From G965267335 sp965267335 (lineage in GTDB: Bacteria > Bacteroidota > Bacteroidia > Cytophagales > JAAEPT01), in contig OZ253953.1 in NCBI GenBank assembly GCA_965267335.1, positions 62,001 to 126,000 of the forward strand: a stretch of 64,000 bases of DNA, given 5' to 3'. A program made the translations under genes and the position numbers. Positions 26,329-35,384 of this stretch are shown piece after piece. The first letter of the stretch is position 1, and every line of letters starts with the position of its first letter. The notes beneath the pieces are model-generated. The model saw only the letters and a program-made list of their open reading frames with translations, did not search any database and was not told the origin of the DNA.

Positions 26329-27501
26329 ATGAAAGTACTGCGGTCTGCATGGAACATTATCAAAAACCCCTCCTATCTGTTGGAGAAGAAAAAGGCTGCC
26401 GCCCTTGAAAAAAAAATAGCTAAAGAGAAAGCTGAATTAGCCCACCTGGAACTCAATTTCAATTTCATAGAATTTAAGACACGGCTCACCTCTTATCTTG
26501 AGAGCATGAAAAAAAACTCAGAATTTGGGTACCACTTCTCTGGCAGCTCGCCATCATCTCACCTTTATTCGAACATATGTGCCTACCTCATAAAGGGTCT
26601 CATTGAAGACAAAATCTCAGACGAAGAAAAGGACCAACTTAAAAATTACCTTCACAAGCATCAAAGTGAAGACGGCTTACTAAGAGACGATATTTGTGTT
26701 AACAATCTATCGGAAACTGAAGATCACTATGGTTGGCGCCATATTACTGCCATGTCTATTGCGGTATATGATTATTTCAATATCACACCTAAGTTTGACT
26801 TTCGTGCCATTTACGCCTTTTACGAAAAGCAGAGTATGTCGGAATGGCTGGAAAGCTTAGAATGGGAGCAAGACGCGGTAATGGCCAGCAATAGGATTTT
26901 TAATGCCGCTTGTTTACTTCTGTACTCCAACCAGGTTTTTAAGAACAGCAAGGGGAAAGAGTTGGTGAATCAAATGACACAGTGGCTTTTAGAAAATAAA
27001 GTGGACACAGACACTGGTTTATGGGGTGGCTATGAAGTTACGAGCCCACATGGTTTGCATATGGCACTTAATACAACATACCACATATATCCCATCTATG
27101 AATATATCGGAGAAGTACCCCCTTTCATTCAAAAAGTGGGCAAACACCTTCTCAGTAACCAGCAACCCTATGGTGGATTCGGAACCGGAAGATGGGCAAA
27201 CGCCTGCGATGATATAGATACCGGCTACTTAATGTACCTGGCAAAGCAAACTGAACTTCATCCTTCAATTAAAAAGTCCCTCTCATGGCTATTATACAAC
27301 CAAAATGAGGATGGCGGATTTAGTTTTGTAAAGGACTTTCCTACCGCATTCGGAGAACATCAGCTACTCATTCAAAGTCCAAATGAGAGTAATATGCTTT
27401 CAACCTGGTTCAGAAGTGTTAATATTGCATATCTGGCGGATGCCCTACAACTTGATCATAGCTTCAAGTTTTGTAAAGCTCCGGGATACCAGTATAAATA
27501 A
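26329..27501 (+). CDS. Alpha/alpha-barrel protein with prenyltransferase/terpene-cyclase-like repeats
   Basis: A 390-residue protein. The N-terminus (about 15-50) is a lysine/alanine-rich coiled coil. The rest is helical with repeated glycine-rich turns: NKVDTDTGLWGG (about 225), SNQQPYGGFGTGRWANACDD (about 285) and NQNEDGGFSF (about 325), the QnxDGGF-type turns of squalene-cyclase, prenyltransferase and alpha-2-macroglobulin-like toroids. DDIDTGYLM follows the second turn, similar in shape to the D-x-D-D-T acid of cyclases but not identical. In a glycan locus it could also be a sugar-processing barrel. No function is assigned. Confidence 0.5.
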   Translation: MKVLRSAWNIIKNPSYLLEKKKAAALEKKIAKEKAELAHLELNFNFIEFKTRLTSYLESMKKNSEFGYHFSGSSPSSHLYSNICAYLIKGLIEDKISDEEKDQLKNYLHKHQSEDGLLRDDICVNNLSETEDHYGWRHITAMSIAVYDYFNITPKFDFRAIYAFYEKQSMSEWLESLEWEQDAVMASNRIFNAACLLLYSNQVFKNSKGKELVNQMTQWLLENKVDTDTGLWGGYEVTSPHGLHMALNTTYHIYPIYEYIGEVPPFIQKVGKHLLSNQQPYGGFGTGRWANACDDIDTGYLMYLAKQTELHPSIKKSLSWLLYNQNEDGGFSFVKDFPTAFGEHQLLIQSPNESNMLSTWFRSVNIAYLADALQLDHSFKFCKAPGYQYK

Positions 27502-27502
27502 T

Positions 27503-28207
27503 ATGGGTATAAGAAGTAAAATAAAGCGTATTATATTTAGTACTCAGCAGTTGAAAGATTCGGTAGAACACCAAGGTGTGTACCTGGACCTTAAAAGCGA
27601 CTATATTTCTGATGGTATGCGTCAGCAAATACTTCAGGCTTATGAAACTGCCGAGGTACAGCTTTTGAAAAAGCATCTTAAGCCGGATGACAAAGTCCTC
27701 GAACTCGGAATGGGAATAGGGTTTCTGGGCATTTTTTCAAAAAAAATAGGCAAGGTAACCACCTTTACAGGAGTCGAAGCTGACGAAAATCTTATTCCCC
27801 TGATTGAGAATAATGCGAGGGAAAATGGTGTAGAACTAAACATCATCGCTGGTGCCGCAGGTAATGAAGATGGTGAAGTAAAATTTAACCTCTCTGAAAA
27901 CTTTTGGTCGAACTCTGTCTTAACCCGAAAAGACACCAGAGACTCTAAGGTAGTGAAACTCCTTTCCTATAATAGTATTATTGAACAAGCAGCTTTTAAA
28001 CCTGACTTTATCCTAATGGATATTGAAGGCGGTGAGCTCGAAATCAATTTTGATCAATATTGTCAGCACACCAATAGATTACTTATAGAGCTCCATCCTC
28101 ACATCTACGGTACTGAAAAAGCCAGTACTGTAATAAACGAAATCTTTGGAGCCGGAATGCTACTTCAAGATTATCAGGAGAACGTATATTTATTTCAGAA
28201 AAAATGA
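27503..28207 (+). CDS. FkbM family methyltransferase
   Basis: A 234-residue class I methyltransferase. Motif I reads VLELGMGIGFLGIF, the acidic end of strand 2 is in GVEADENLI, and the family signature FILMDIEGGELEI (D-x-E-G) is present at about 173. FkbM-type enzymes O-methylate sugars in surface glycans and antibiotics. The start is ATG 27503, two bases after the previous stop. It overlaps the GT10 gene by 4 bases. Confidence 0.85.
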   Translation: MGIRSKIKRIIFSTQQLKDSVEHQGVYLDLKSDYISDGMRQQILQAYETAEVQLLKKHLKPDDKVLELGMGIGFLGIFSKKIGKVTTFTGVEADENLIPLIENNARENGVELNIIAGAAGNEDGEVKFNLSENFWSNSVLTRKDTRDSKVVKLLSYNSIIEQAAFKPDFILMDIEGGELEINFDQYCQHTNRLLIELHPHIYGTEKASTVINEIFGAGMLLQDYQENVYLFQKK

Positions 28208-29202
28208 AGCCAATCTGTTTATCAACAGGAATTCTAGATTATAAATTTCTACGTCAGACACCTGGAAGAAAGGGAATCGTTGGAGACTACCAATTCTATG
28301 AAAACGATGAGCTGAACGAATGTGAATATTGGGTGGTATTCAATAACCTGGTGGGTGAACAAACAAAAAAAGTAAAATCCGGCAAGACCATCCTCTTCAC
28401 TGCTGAACCTGCAACCATTCTATCTTATCCCAAAGAATACCTAAATCAATTCGATTATGTAGTCGGGGTCCAGGAAGAAATCCAGCACCCAGGCTTTATT
28501 CAGGCCAATATGGCTCTTCCATGGCACGCTGGCATAATAAAGTCAAACGATCTTAATCATAAGATCACCCAGGTGCCCTTAGGGTATGATGAGTTTAAAA
28601 ATTTCAATCAGAAGAAAAATAAGCTCATTTCTGTTATTTCTTCAGCCAAAGTACAAACTGAAGGTCACAGAAAACGCCTTGAATTTGTAAAAGGTCTCAA
28701 GGAGCACTTTGGTGAAGAGCTAGACTTGTTCGGTGCCGGACTAAACCACATTGAAGATAAGTGGGATGCCTTAAAAGATTACAAGTACCACATTGCATTA
28801 GAAAACAGCTCATTCAATGACTACTGGACAGAAAAGCTATCCGATCCCTATTTGGCAGGTTGTTATCCAATATATTACGGATGTCCTAATATTTACGATT
28901 ACTTCGATAAGGGTGCGCTAAGCACGATAAATGTGGACGACCTCCAAGGTAGCATTCAAAAAATTGAACAAATTCTGAGTCAGGACTTATATAACAAAAA
29001 CCAAACTCAAATTCAAGGGGCTAAAAGTCTCGTACTTGATAAGTACAATTTGTTTCCAGCTATCATTAATTTAATTTCAGATAAAGTTGAAGTTGGAAAT
29101 GAAAAAACCGTTAGATTGAAGCCAATCCATACTTTCCTGCCTCAACCCAAAATTTCATTTAGCTCCAAAGTAAAAAATAAACTAAAGAGCATATTCAAGT
29201 AG
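28204..29202 (+). CDS. GT10-family (alpha-1,3-fucosyltransferase-like) glycosyltransferase
   Basis: A 332-residue protein. The C-terminal half contains YKYHIALENSSFNDYWTEKL followed by DPYLAGCYPIYYGCPNIYDYF, the conserved donor-binding block of GT10 fucosyltransferases (about 190-225). The N-terminal half would bind the acceptor. GDP-fucose is available because gmd and fcl lie at the far end of the locus. Overlaps the methyltransferase before it by 4 bases and ends one base before the next start. The basic C-terminus (SKVKNKLKSIFK) may help membrane association. Confidence 0.85.
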   Translation: MKPICLSTGILDYKFLRQTPGRKGIVGDYQFYENDELNECEYWVVFNNLVGEQTKKVKSGKTILFTAEPATILSYPKEYLNQFDYVVGVQEEIQHPGFIQANMALPWHAGIIKSNDLNHKITQVPLGYDEFKNFNQKKNKLISVISSAKVQTEGHRKRLEFVKGLKEHFGEELDLFGAGLNHIEDKWDALKDYKYHIALENSSFNDYWTEKLSDPYLAGCYPIYYGCPNIYDYFDKGALSTINVDDLQGSIQKIEQILSQDLYNKNQTQIQGAKSLVLDKYNLFPAIINLISDKVEVGNEKTVRLKPIHTFLPQPKISFSSKVKNKLKSIFK

Positions 29203-29203
29203 T

Positions 29204-30199
29204 TTGACAATAACCGTTTCCGTTATAATGCCAGTTCATAATGCGGAGGAATTTCTGAAAAATTCCGTTGATAGCATTTTGAATCAAAGTTTAAGTGATT
29301 TTGAGCTCATTGTTTGGGATGATGCGTCAACCGATAATAGTCTGAAAATTCTTAAATCTTTTGATGAACCAAGGATAAAAGTATATAACAACCATGCACA
29401 ACTAGGTCTTCCAGCGACCTTAAACAAAGCTCTGGAAGTCAGCACAGGTAAATACATTGCAAGGATGGATGCTGACGATATTGCATCACCCGATCGCCTG
29501 GAAAAACAAGTGAACTTCCTCAGGAAACACCCCGAAATCTCTATCACCGGGAGCTTTATACAAACCTTTGGCGAATCAAATGAAATTTGGAAGTACCCTA
29601 CCGACCCAAGCTATTTGAAAGCATATCTTCTTTTTGATTGTGGCATCGCTCACCCTTCAATTATGATGCGCAAAGATCACATGATAACTTATAACTTGAC
29701 TTATAACGAAACCTTCACTTATTCTCAAGATTATGAGTTATGGGAAAGAGCTTCCCAAAACGTTGCAATTACGAACATCCCTGCAGTCTTATTGAAGTAT
29801 AGAATCACTAACTCTTGTAATGACAAAAGCAATTACCTTAGAACAATCAGGTCAAGGGCTCTGAACAGACTAGGGATTGAAGCTTCCAAGGAAGACCTGG
29901 ACTATCATGGCCGTCTTAATACATGGAATCACCCGGTCGATTTGCAGAATCTTATAAAACTAACTATCTGGGTGAATAGACTTGAAGATGCCAATACTGC
30001 TAAAAAAGTTTATGACACTAAAGTGTTTGAAAAAGTCTTATTCGACTGCTGCTGGATGCCTCACTTCCGAAACATCAAGCAGTTTAACTTTAAGTTATAT
30101 AGCTTTGTCAAAAGAACCAGGTTCTATCGCATGATGAATTTAAGTACATCCGAGAAGTTTAAGTTCTTCATAAAATGCCTAATCCGTTATAAAGCATAA
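29204..30199 (+). CDS. GT2 family glycosyltransferase
   Basis: A 331-residue GT-A glycosyltransferase with the opening VSVIMPVHNAEEFLKNSV, the WDDASTDNS block and RMDADDIASPDRLEKQ (the metal-binding D-x-D). A second conserved part is GIAHPSIMMRKD. Donor and linkage cannot be told. The start is TTG at 29204, one base after the GT10 stop; the next ATG would remove the first strand of the nucleotide-binding fold. Confidence 0.9.
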   Translation: MTITVSVIMPVHNAEEFLKNSVDSILNQSLSDFELIVWDDASTDNSLKILKSFDEPRIKVYNNHAQLGLPATLNKALEVSTGKYIARMDADDIASPDRLEKQVNFLRKHPEISITGSFIQTFGESNEIWKYPTDPSYLKAYLLFDCGIAHPSIMMRKDHMITYNLTYNETFTYSQDYELWERASQNVAITNIPAVLLKYRITNSCNDKSNYLRTIRSRALNRLGIEASKEDLDYHGRLNTWNHPVDLQNLIKLTIWVNRLEDANTAKKVYDTKVFEKVLFDCCWMPHFRNIKQFNFKLYSFVKRTRFYRMMNLSTSEKFKFFIKCLIRYKA

Positions 30200-30200
30200 G

Positions 30201-31265
30201 GTGAATTTTTCAATTGTAGTAGTATATCGAGACCGCGGGATGGATCAACTTTGTCGTTGCGTCAATTCTTTACTCACCAACACTGGTGAATTTGAATTAA
30301 TTGTATGCAACTACGGAAGCACTGATTTTGATCAAGTATTGCTCCAAAATGTAGCCAATCAATCTGAAAAACTTAAAATCATTAATTTAAATGCACGTGG
30401 TTGGCTTTTTAACAAAGCTATTGCTATTAACGCTGCATTAAAAGAAGCAACAGGAGAGAACTTGGTTATCGCTGATGTAGATCTTATTTTTCCAGCAAAC
30501 TTCACTGAAATACTAGAATCCAAAACAGGAAGCAATAAATTTCTCAACTACCGATGTATTTATCTGGATGAAGGTCAGAAAAAAGCTCCAGACGAAATTG
30601 ATGGACTCCCAATTTCTGATGATTCAGGAGTAGGACTTATAGTAGCGCCCATACAGAAGGTTTTGGAAATTGGTGGCTATGATGAATACTATAGAATGTG
30701 GGGATTTGAAGATTTGGATATGCACCGGGAACTCCTCGCATTAGGACTACAACATAGCTGGATTGAGCCTGATGAATTGAAAGTTTATCACATCTGGCAT
30801 CCCAAGCACGCAAATGAAATGCCTGGAGGTTGGTTTGAACAAATGAAGAGTTATTATGATACTCGCCCAAGGTCATATCAAACCTCGCTTTCTCTAGACC
30901 ATAGATCTACAAGCGCTCTATTGGATTTGAATAACAGTACCTCAGTACTAAAATTGGATGAGATCAGTTTATCAGACATTGCAATACTCCGAAGCAAAAT
31001 CGATGACTTTCTACAGTCAGAGTCCTATCAATATCTCACATTTCAAAGCGATGGACATAAATTTGAAAAAACAAAAAACCTATCTTTATTCAGTCGCATA
31101 GCAAATAAAATTAGCTCCGGCACAAAAAAAGAAATACATCGCTTTACATTTGACAACGTAAAATCTGTATTCTTTTATACTATAATTGAAAGAGAGGAAT
31201 TACTTGCCGATTACTTCTTTGAATTTAAAGGGGAGAAAATGAAAGTAATTCTGAAAAAAAGATAA
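30201..31265 (+). CDS. GT2-like glycosyltransferase with GT7-type C-terminal motif
   Basis: A 354-residue protein starting at GTG, one base after the previous stop. It opens FSIVVVYRDRGMDQLCRCVN, then CNYGSTDFD and VIADVDLIFP (D-x-D). The block GGYDEYYRMWGFEDLDMHRE (about 153-172) matches the GT7/chondroitin-polymerase-type C-terminal motif with WGxED. A helical and beta C-terminal extension (about 235-354) has no clear match. It probably adds a hexosamine or galactose unit. Confidence 0.8.
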   Translation: MNFSIVVVYRDRGMDQLCRCVNSLLTNTGEFELIVCNYGSTDFDQVLLQNVANQSEKLKIINLNARGWLFNKAIAINAALKEATGENLVIADVDLIFPANFTEILESKTGSNKFLNYRCIYLDEGQKKAPDEIDGLPISDDSGVGLIVAPIQKVLEIGGYDEYYRMWGFEDLDMHRELLALGLQHSWIEPDELKVYHIWHPKHANEMPGGWFEQMKSYYDTRPRSYQTSLSLDHRSTSALLDLNNSTSVLKLDEISLSDIAILRSKIDDFLQSESYQYLTFQSDGHKFEKTKNLSLFSRIANKISSGTKKEIHRFTFDNVKSVFFYTIIEREELLADYFFEFKGEKMKVILKKR

Positions 31266-31266
31266 G

Positions 31267-31875
31267 ATGCTACTAAAACTAAGACGATATCGTTGGTACT
31301 TACTTGGTAGACGACAAATTAAAAAATTGATCCGACACAATAATGCCCCGCTGAAGATCATTATCGGTGCAGGAGAAACAAGCTATGAAGGATGGGTAGC
31401 TACCGACATCCCTCACTTTGACGCCCTCAAAAAAGAAGATTGGGAGTTTTTTTTTAAAACCCATCGCCCCCAAAACATACTAACTGAGCATGTACTGGAA
31501 CACCTTACCGAAGATCAGGTTCAAAAAGTATTGACCAATGCTTATAAGTACTTGAAATCAGGTGGTAAATTCAGAATTGCTGTTCCTGACGCATATCATG
31601 CAGAGAAAGAATATATTGAAGCAGTAAAACCAGGGGGTTGGGACATCGGTTCTGATGATCATAAAAGCTTTTGGTCCATTGACTCTTTAAGTACTGTTGG
31701 CTCCAAAGCTGGCTTCAAAGTTGTCCCTTTGGAATATTATACAAGCGATCACACATTCCGGTCTAGCGAGTATGATTTTTCTGATGGCTATATAGTCCGA
31801 AGTTCAAAAAACAACTACACCGATCCCAAAGTACCGGGATACACTTCTTTAATTGTAGACCTAATCAAGGAATAA
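31267..31875 (+). CDS. Class I SAM-dependent methyltransferase-like protein
   Basis: A 202-residue protein. The Rossmann core is compact: KIIIGAGETSYEGWVATDIP (motif I region), NILTEHVLEHLTEDQVQKVL (motif IV-type EHVLEHL) and LKSGGKFRIAVPDAYH (motif V). These are features of the SAM-methyltransferase 11 type proteins often found in glycan loci. It lies one base from each neighbour. Substrate unknown. Confidence 0.75.
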   Translation: MLLKLRRYRWYLLGRRQIKKLIRHNNAPLKIIIGAGETSYEGWVATDIPHFDALKKEDWEFFFKTHRPQNILTEHVLEHLTEDQVQKVLTNAYKYLKSGGKFRIAVPDAYHAEKEYIEAVKPGGWDIGSDDHKSFWSIDSLSTVGSKAGFKVVPLEYYTSDHTFRSSEYDFSDGYIVRSSKNNYTDPKVPGYTSLIVDLIKE

Positions 31876-31876
31876 T

Positions 31877-33739
31877 ATGTGCGGAATTCTAGCTTGCACA
31901 TATCCTGTTGAAGACAAACTCTTCAAATCTGCCCTGGACAGGCTCACTCACCGCGGACCAGATGATTGGGGTACATATTATGATAATCATGTTTCACTTG
32001 GACATCGAAGACTATCCATATTAGACCTTTCTGAAAACGGCAAACAACCATTCCAGTTTAATGATCGCTATTTGATAACCTACAATGGAGAAATTTATAA
32101 TTTCCTGGAAATCCGCGAAGAATTAAAAAGCAAGGGTGTTACGTTCAGAACAGAAACCGATACTGAAGTCATTATTGCTGCTTATCTCGAATGGGGAGAA
32201 AAGTGCCTCTACAAATTCAATGGAATGTGGGCATTTGTCATTTATGACACTTTATCTAAAGAAGCCTTTATTTCGAGGGACCGGTTCGGTGTCAAACCAT
32301 TGTATTACTCATTTAATGAGCGAGGATTGATCTTAGCTTCAGAAATGAAGGCTATCACTCCTTTTCTTGATGATGTTAAAGCGTCTTCTCATTTCCAATG
32401 GTGCACATCCAACATCATGGAGTATGAAGCTACTGATAAAACTTTAGTGGAAGGTATCCAAAGATTCCCGGCCGGAGCTTATACAAAATTTCAAATAGGA
32501 GATAGTTCTCTTAACCCAACAATTTTTTGGAATACACTAGAGCACACTGAAAAAGTCCCTGAGAAATATGATCAACAAGTTGAAAGATTTTATGAACTCT
32601 TTTCAGATGCTGTAAAAATAAGAATGAGGGCCGATGTACCCGTTGGAACTTCATTAAGTGGAGGCGTTGATTCAACATCGGTGGCAAGTATGATGACCCA
32701 CATTGGGAACACCGATCATAGTTCCAGAATCAGCGGAGACTGGCAACACGCTTTTGTGGCAACATTCCCAGGAGTGTTCTTTGACGAAAGACCTTTAGCT
32801 GAAAAAGTGTCAAAACACCTGGGTATTAATGCCAGTTTCATGGATGTTGACCCGGTGTCAGGCCTTGACAACTTGAGCGAATACCTTTATAAATTTGAGG
32901 ATATATACCTAACTAGTCCAGTACCCATGATGCAAATTTACCGGCAATTTCGCAATAACAATGTGTTCGTCAGTATAGACGGACATGGTGCCGATGAAAT
33001 GATGGCTGGCTACGGAGAAAGTATTTTTCAAGCGTTTAAGGATGCCGGCTATAACTTCAAAAAAATCAAAAATATCCTCAACACCTATTATGGTCTTAGA
33101 GGGACGACAGGAGATCAAATTAAAATCAAAAAAGGCTTCTTCAACGACATTCGACACATTGCCAGAGGTCTTGGTGGAGGCAGCTATTTTATTAAATATT
33201 ACCTAAAACACCTTTTCACAGCCCCAAAGAAAAATGATCCAACCGAAGGTTATCTTGATGCATACAATACGCACTTATACCAAATGTATCACAAGACCAT
33301 CCTACCAACCCTTCTCCGGAATTATGATAGGTACTCAATGGCCGCGGGCATAGAGGTTAGGATGCCTTTTCTTGATTACCGACTAGCGAGTTATGTTTTT
33401 TCATTGCCTACAGAAGCGAAGATCCGCAATGGCTATACCAAGTCTATCTTACGAAGCAGTATGGACCAGCACTGTCCAAAAGACATTTTATGGAGAAAAG
33501 CAAAAATAGGATTTAACACTCCGGTTATAGACTGGATGAGGGGCCCATGGAAAACATACATGAAGGATACCCTGGAATCTTCAGATTTTAAGACCTGTGA
33601 TCTAATCAATGCTGAAGAACTTTCGCATGACATAAACCACATTATAGAATCTCCCAATCCTCAATATGAGCAAGGAGAGAAGGTTTGGTTGGCTTTTTCT
33701 ACCTATCTTTGGCAAAAGTCTTTCCTAAATAAAATATAA
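31877..33739 (+). CDS. Asparagine synthase-like amidotransferase, paralogue 2
   Basis: A 620-residue protein starting MCGILACTYP with the N-terminal cysteine nucleophile. The glutaminase domain has THRGPDDWG, LGHRRLSILD and TYNGEIYN. The synthetase PP-loop is SLSGGVDST, followed by the variant SIDGHGADEMMAGYGES where other copies have SGxGxDELF. It ends RMPFLDYRLASYVFSLP and KAKIGFNTPVIDWM. Many relatives in surface-polymer loci transfer ammonia to uronic acids or peptides rather than making free asparagine. Clearly diverged from paralogue 1, so recent duplication is unlikely. Confidence 0.85.
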   Translation: MCGILACTYPVEDKLFKSALDRLTHRGPDDWGTYYDNHVSLGHRRLSILDLSENGKQPFQFNDRYLITYNGEIYNFLEIREELKSKGVTFRTETDTEVIIAAYLEWGEKCLYKFNGMWAFVIYDTLSKEAFISRDRFGVKPLYYSFNERGLILASEMKAITPFLDDVKASSHFQWCTSNIMEYEATDKTLVEGIQRFPAGAYTKFQIGDSSLNPTIFWNTLEHTEKVPEKYDQQVERFYELFSDAVKIRMRADVPVGTSLSGGVDSTSVASMMTHIGNTDHSSRISGDWQHAFVATFPGVFFDERPLAEKVSKHLGINASFMDVDPVSGLDNLSEYLYKFEDIYLTSPVPMMQIYRQFRNNNVFVSIDGHGADEMMAGYGESIFQAFKDAGYNFKKIKNILNTYYGLRGTTGDQIKIKKGFFNDIRHIARGLGGGSYFIKYYLKHLFTAPKKNDPTEGYLDAYNTHLYQMYHKTILPTLLRNYDRYSMAAGIEVRMPFLDYRLASYVFSLPTEAKIRNGYTKSILRSSMDQHCPKDILWRKAKIGFNTPVIDWMRGPWKTYMKDTLESSDFKTCDLINAEELSHDINHIIESPNPQYEQGEKVWLAFSTYLWQKSFLNKI

Positions 33740-33740
33740 C

Positions 33741-34655
33741 ATTTCTTCACTCGCCCCTATAGTATTGTTTGTATACAACAGACCTCAACACACAAAAAAA
33801 GTGCTGCAGGAACTGGAAAAAAACACACTGGCAGAGCAAAGCCATCTATACATCTATTCAGATGGGGTTAAGGACAACAATGACTTATTAGAAAAGCAAT
33901 CCATTCAAGAAGTGAGAGAAGTCATTCGTGGCAATTGGTCTTTTGACAAAATTCATATTGTAGAGTCAAATCAAAACAAAGGCCTTGCTAATTCTATCAT
34001 GGATGGAGTATCAGATATCATTAAAAAATATGGTAGGGTCATTGTGCTGGAAGACGATATTGTAACATCGAAGGGATTCCTGGAATACATGAATAACGCT
34101 TTAGATTTCTACCAGAAGGAAAAAAGTGTCATGCACATATCTGGTTACTTTCTGCCTATTCGATTAAAAAGCGTACAAGACGATACTTTCTTTTTTAACG
34201 CTTCATCATGTTGGGGTTGGGGGACTTGGAATGACAGATGGGAAAAGCTGGAAACCGATGTTGCCTCGCTCAAAAAGAAATTGTTAGATAAACAACTAGT
34301 GGATTACTTCAACATCGACAATTCCATAGAGCACTTCCACCAAATTGATCAAAACCTAAGTGGAGAAATTTGCACCTGGTCAGTCAGGTGGTACGCCACA
34401 ATAACACTATTAAATGGTCTTTGCTTACACCCAAAAAAAAGTTTGGTTCAGAACATAGGTTTGGACGGGAGTGGACAAAATAGCGGACACACTACAGAAT
34501 TTTTCATAGAAGACCTGGTCCCTTCTATAACGGTGAAAAAGATTAAATTGGAGGAGAATATCAAAGCAAGGAAAGAGATAGCTCGGTTTTACAAAAAACC
34601 AAAAATGCTTTCTACAAGAATTAAGAATCGATTTAAAAGAATGCTGAGTAAATAG
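33741..34655 (+). CDS. Glycosyltransferase (GT2/GT13-like), probable ATT start
   Basis: About 304 residues. The family opening is usually APIVLFVYNRPxHT, and this sequence is present only if translation begins upstream of the first recognised start codon (TTG 33765). The only candidates between the in-frame stop at 33726 and TTG 33765 are ATA 33729 and ATT 33741; ATT is 1 base after the previous stop, like its neighbours. The core shows LYIYSDGVKDN, VIVLEDDIVTSKGFLEYMN (acidic metal site) and SSCWGWGTWNDRWEKL. It resembles GT13-like transferases. The basic C-terminus may touch the membrane. Confidence 0.7.
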   Translation: MSSLAPIVLFVYNRPQHTKKVLQELEKNTLAEQSHLYIYSDGVKDNNDLLEKQSIQEVREVIRGNWSFDKIHIVESNQNKGLANSIMDGVSDIIKKYGRVIVLEDDIVTSKGFLEYMNNALDFYQKEKSVMHISGYFLPIRLKSVQDDTFFFNASSCWGWGTWNDRWEKLETDVASLKKKLLDKQLVDYFNIDNSIEHFHQIDQNLSGEICTWSVRWYATITLLNGLCLHPKKSLVQNIGLDGSGQNSGHTTEFFIEDLVPSITVKKIKLEENIKARKEIARFYKKPKMLSTRIKNRFKRMLSK

Positions 34656-35378
34656 ATGGAGTTGAAATCAAACATTAATTGGACTGATGAAACGGTCAAG
34701 AAATTTTGGGATTTCTATTCACAATACCCGGAATTATATTTTACCTATCAATTTGGTGATAACATGGTAGATCATATGCGCCCTTTCATAAAAGCTGGAG
34801 ATAAGGTCCTGGACTATGGCTGTGGTGTAGGTTTTTTGATCGAAAAACTCTCTAAAATAAACAACATTGAGCTTTTTGGTTTAGACTATTCTGCCGATTC
34901 TGTTATTAAAACGAACGAAAGGTGTAAAGGTATTTCTACTTTCAAAGGAGCCTTTAATCCTGACAAGCTACCTGAAGACCTTAAGTTTGATGTAATAGCT
35001 GTCACAGAAGTGATCGAACACTTAAGTGATGAGCATCTTGCTTCGGCTATGAAAGAAATTTCTAAACTTTTGAAGCCCAACGGAAAAGTATTGTTTACCA
35101 CCCCAAATGATGAAAATCTATCAGATTCAATCGTTTACTGCCCTATTTCTGATGTGACTTTCCATCGATGGCAGCACGTTCGGTCCTGGAATGTTGATTC
35201 CTTAAACACTTACCTGACTTCGTGCTCGATTAAGCCCCTGGAGATGATTACAACTGATTTTTCAGTTTCTTTGGCAGCAACCTCTGGCGCCAAATCCTGG
35301 CTAAAAAAATTAGTTAAAAAAGCGATTGGAAGAAAACCATATAAACAGCCACACTTAATGTGCGTGGCCACTATTTAG
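34656..35378 (+). CDS. Class I SAM-dependent methyltransferase
   Basis: A 240-residue enzyme with motif I KVLDYGCGVGFLIEKLS, acidic LFGLDYSADSV, motif IV FDVIAVTEVIEHL and motif V KLLKPNGKVLFTTPN. The fold resembles UbiE/COQ5-type methyltransferases; the C-terminus ends in a basic stretch (WLKKLVKKAIGRKPYKQ). It follows the glycosyltransferase directly with no gap. In this context it probably methylates a sugar or lipid-linked intermediate. Confidence 0.85.
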   Translation: MELKSNINWTDETVKKFWDFYSQYPELYFTYQFGDNMVDHMRPFIKAGDKVLDYGCGVGFLIEKLSKINNIELFGLDYSADSVIKTNERCKGISTFKGAFNPDKLPEDLKFDVIAVTEVIEHLSDEHLASAMKEISKLLKPNGKVLFTTPNDENLSDSIVYCPISDVTFHRWQHVRSWNVDSLNTYLTSCSIKPLEMITTDFSVSLAATSGAKSWLKKLVKKAIGRKPYKQPHLMCVATI

Positions 35379-35384
35379 CAATAT

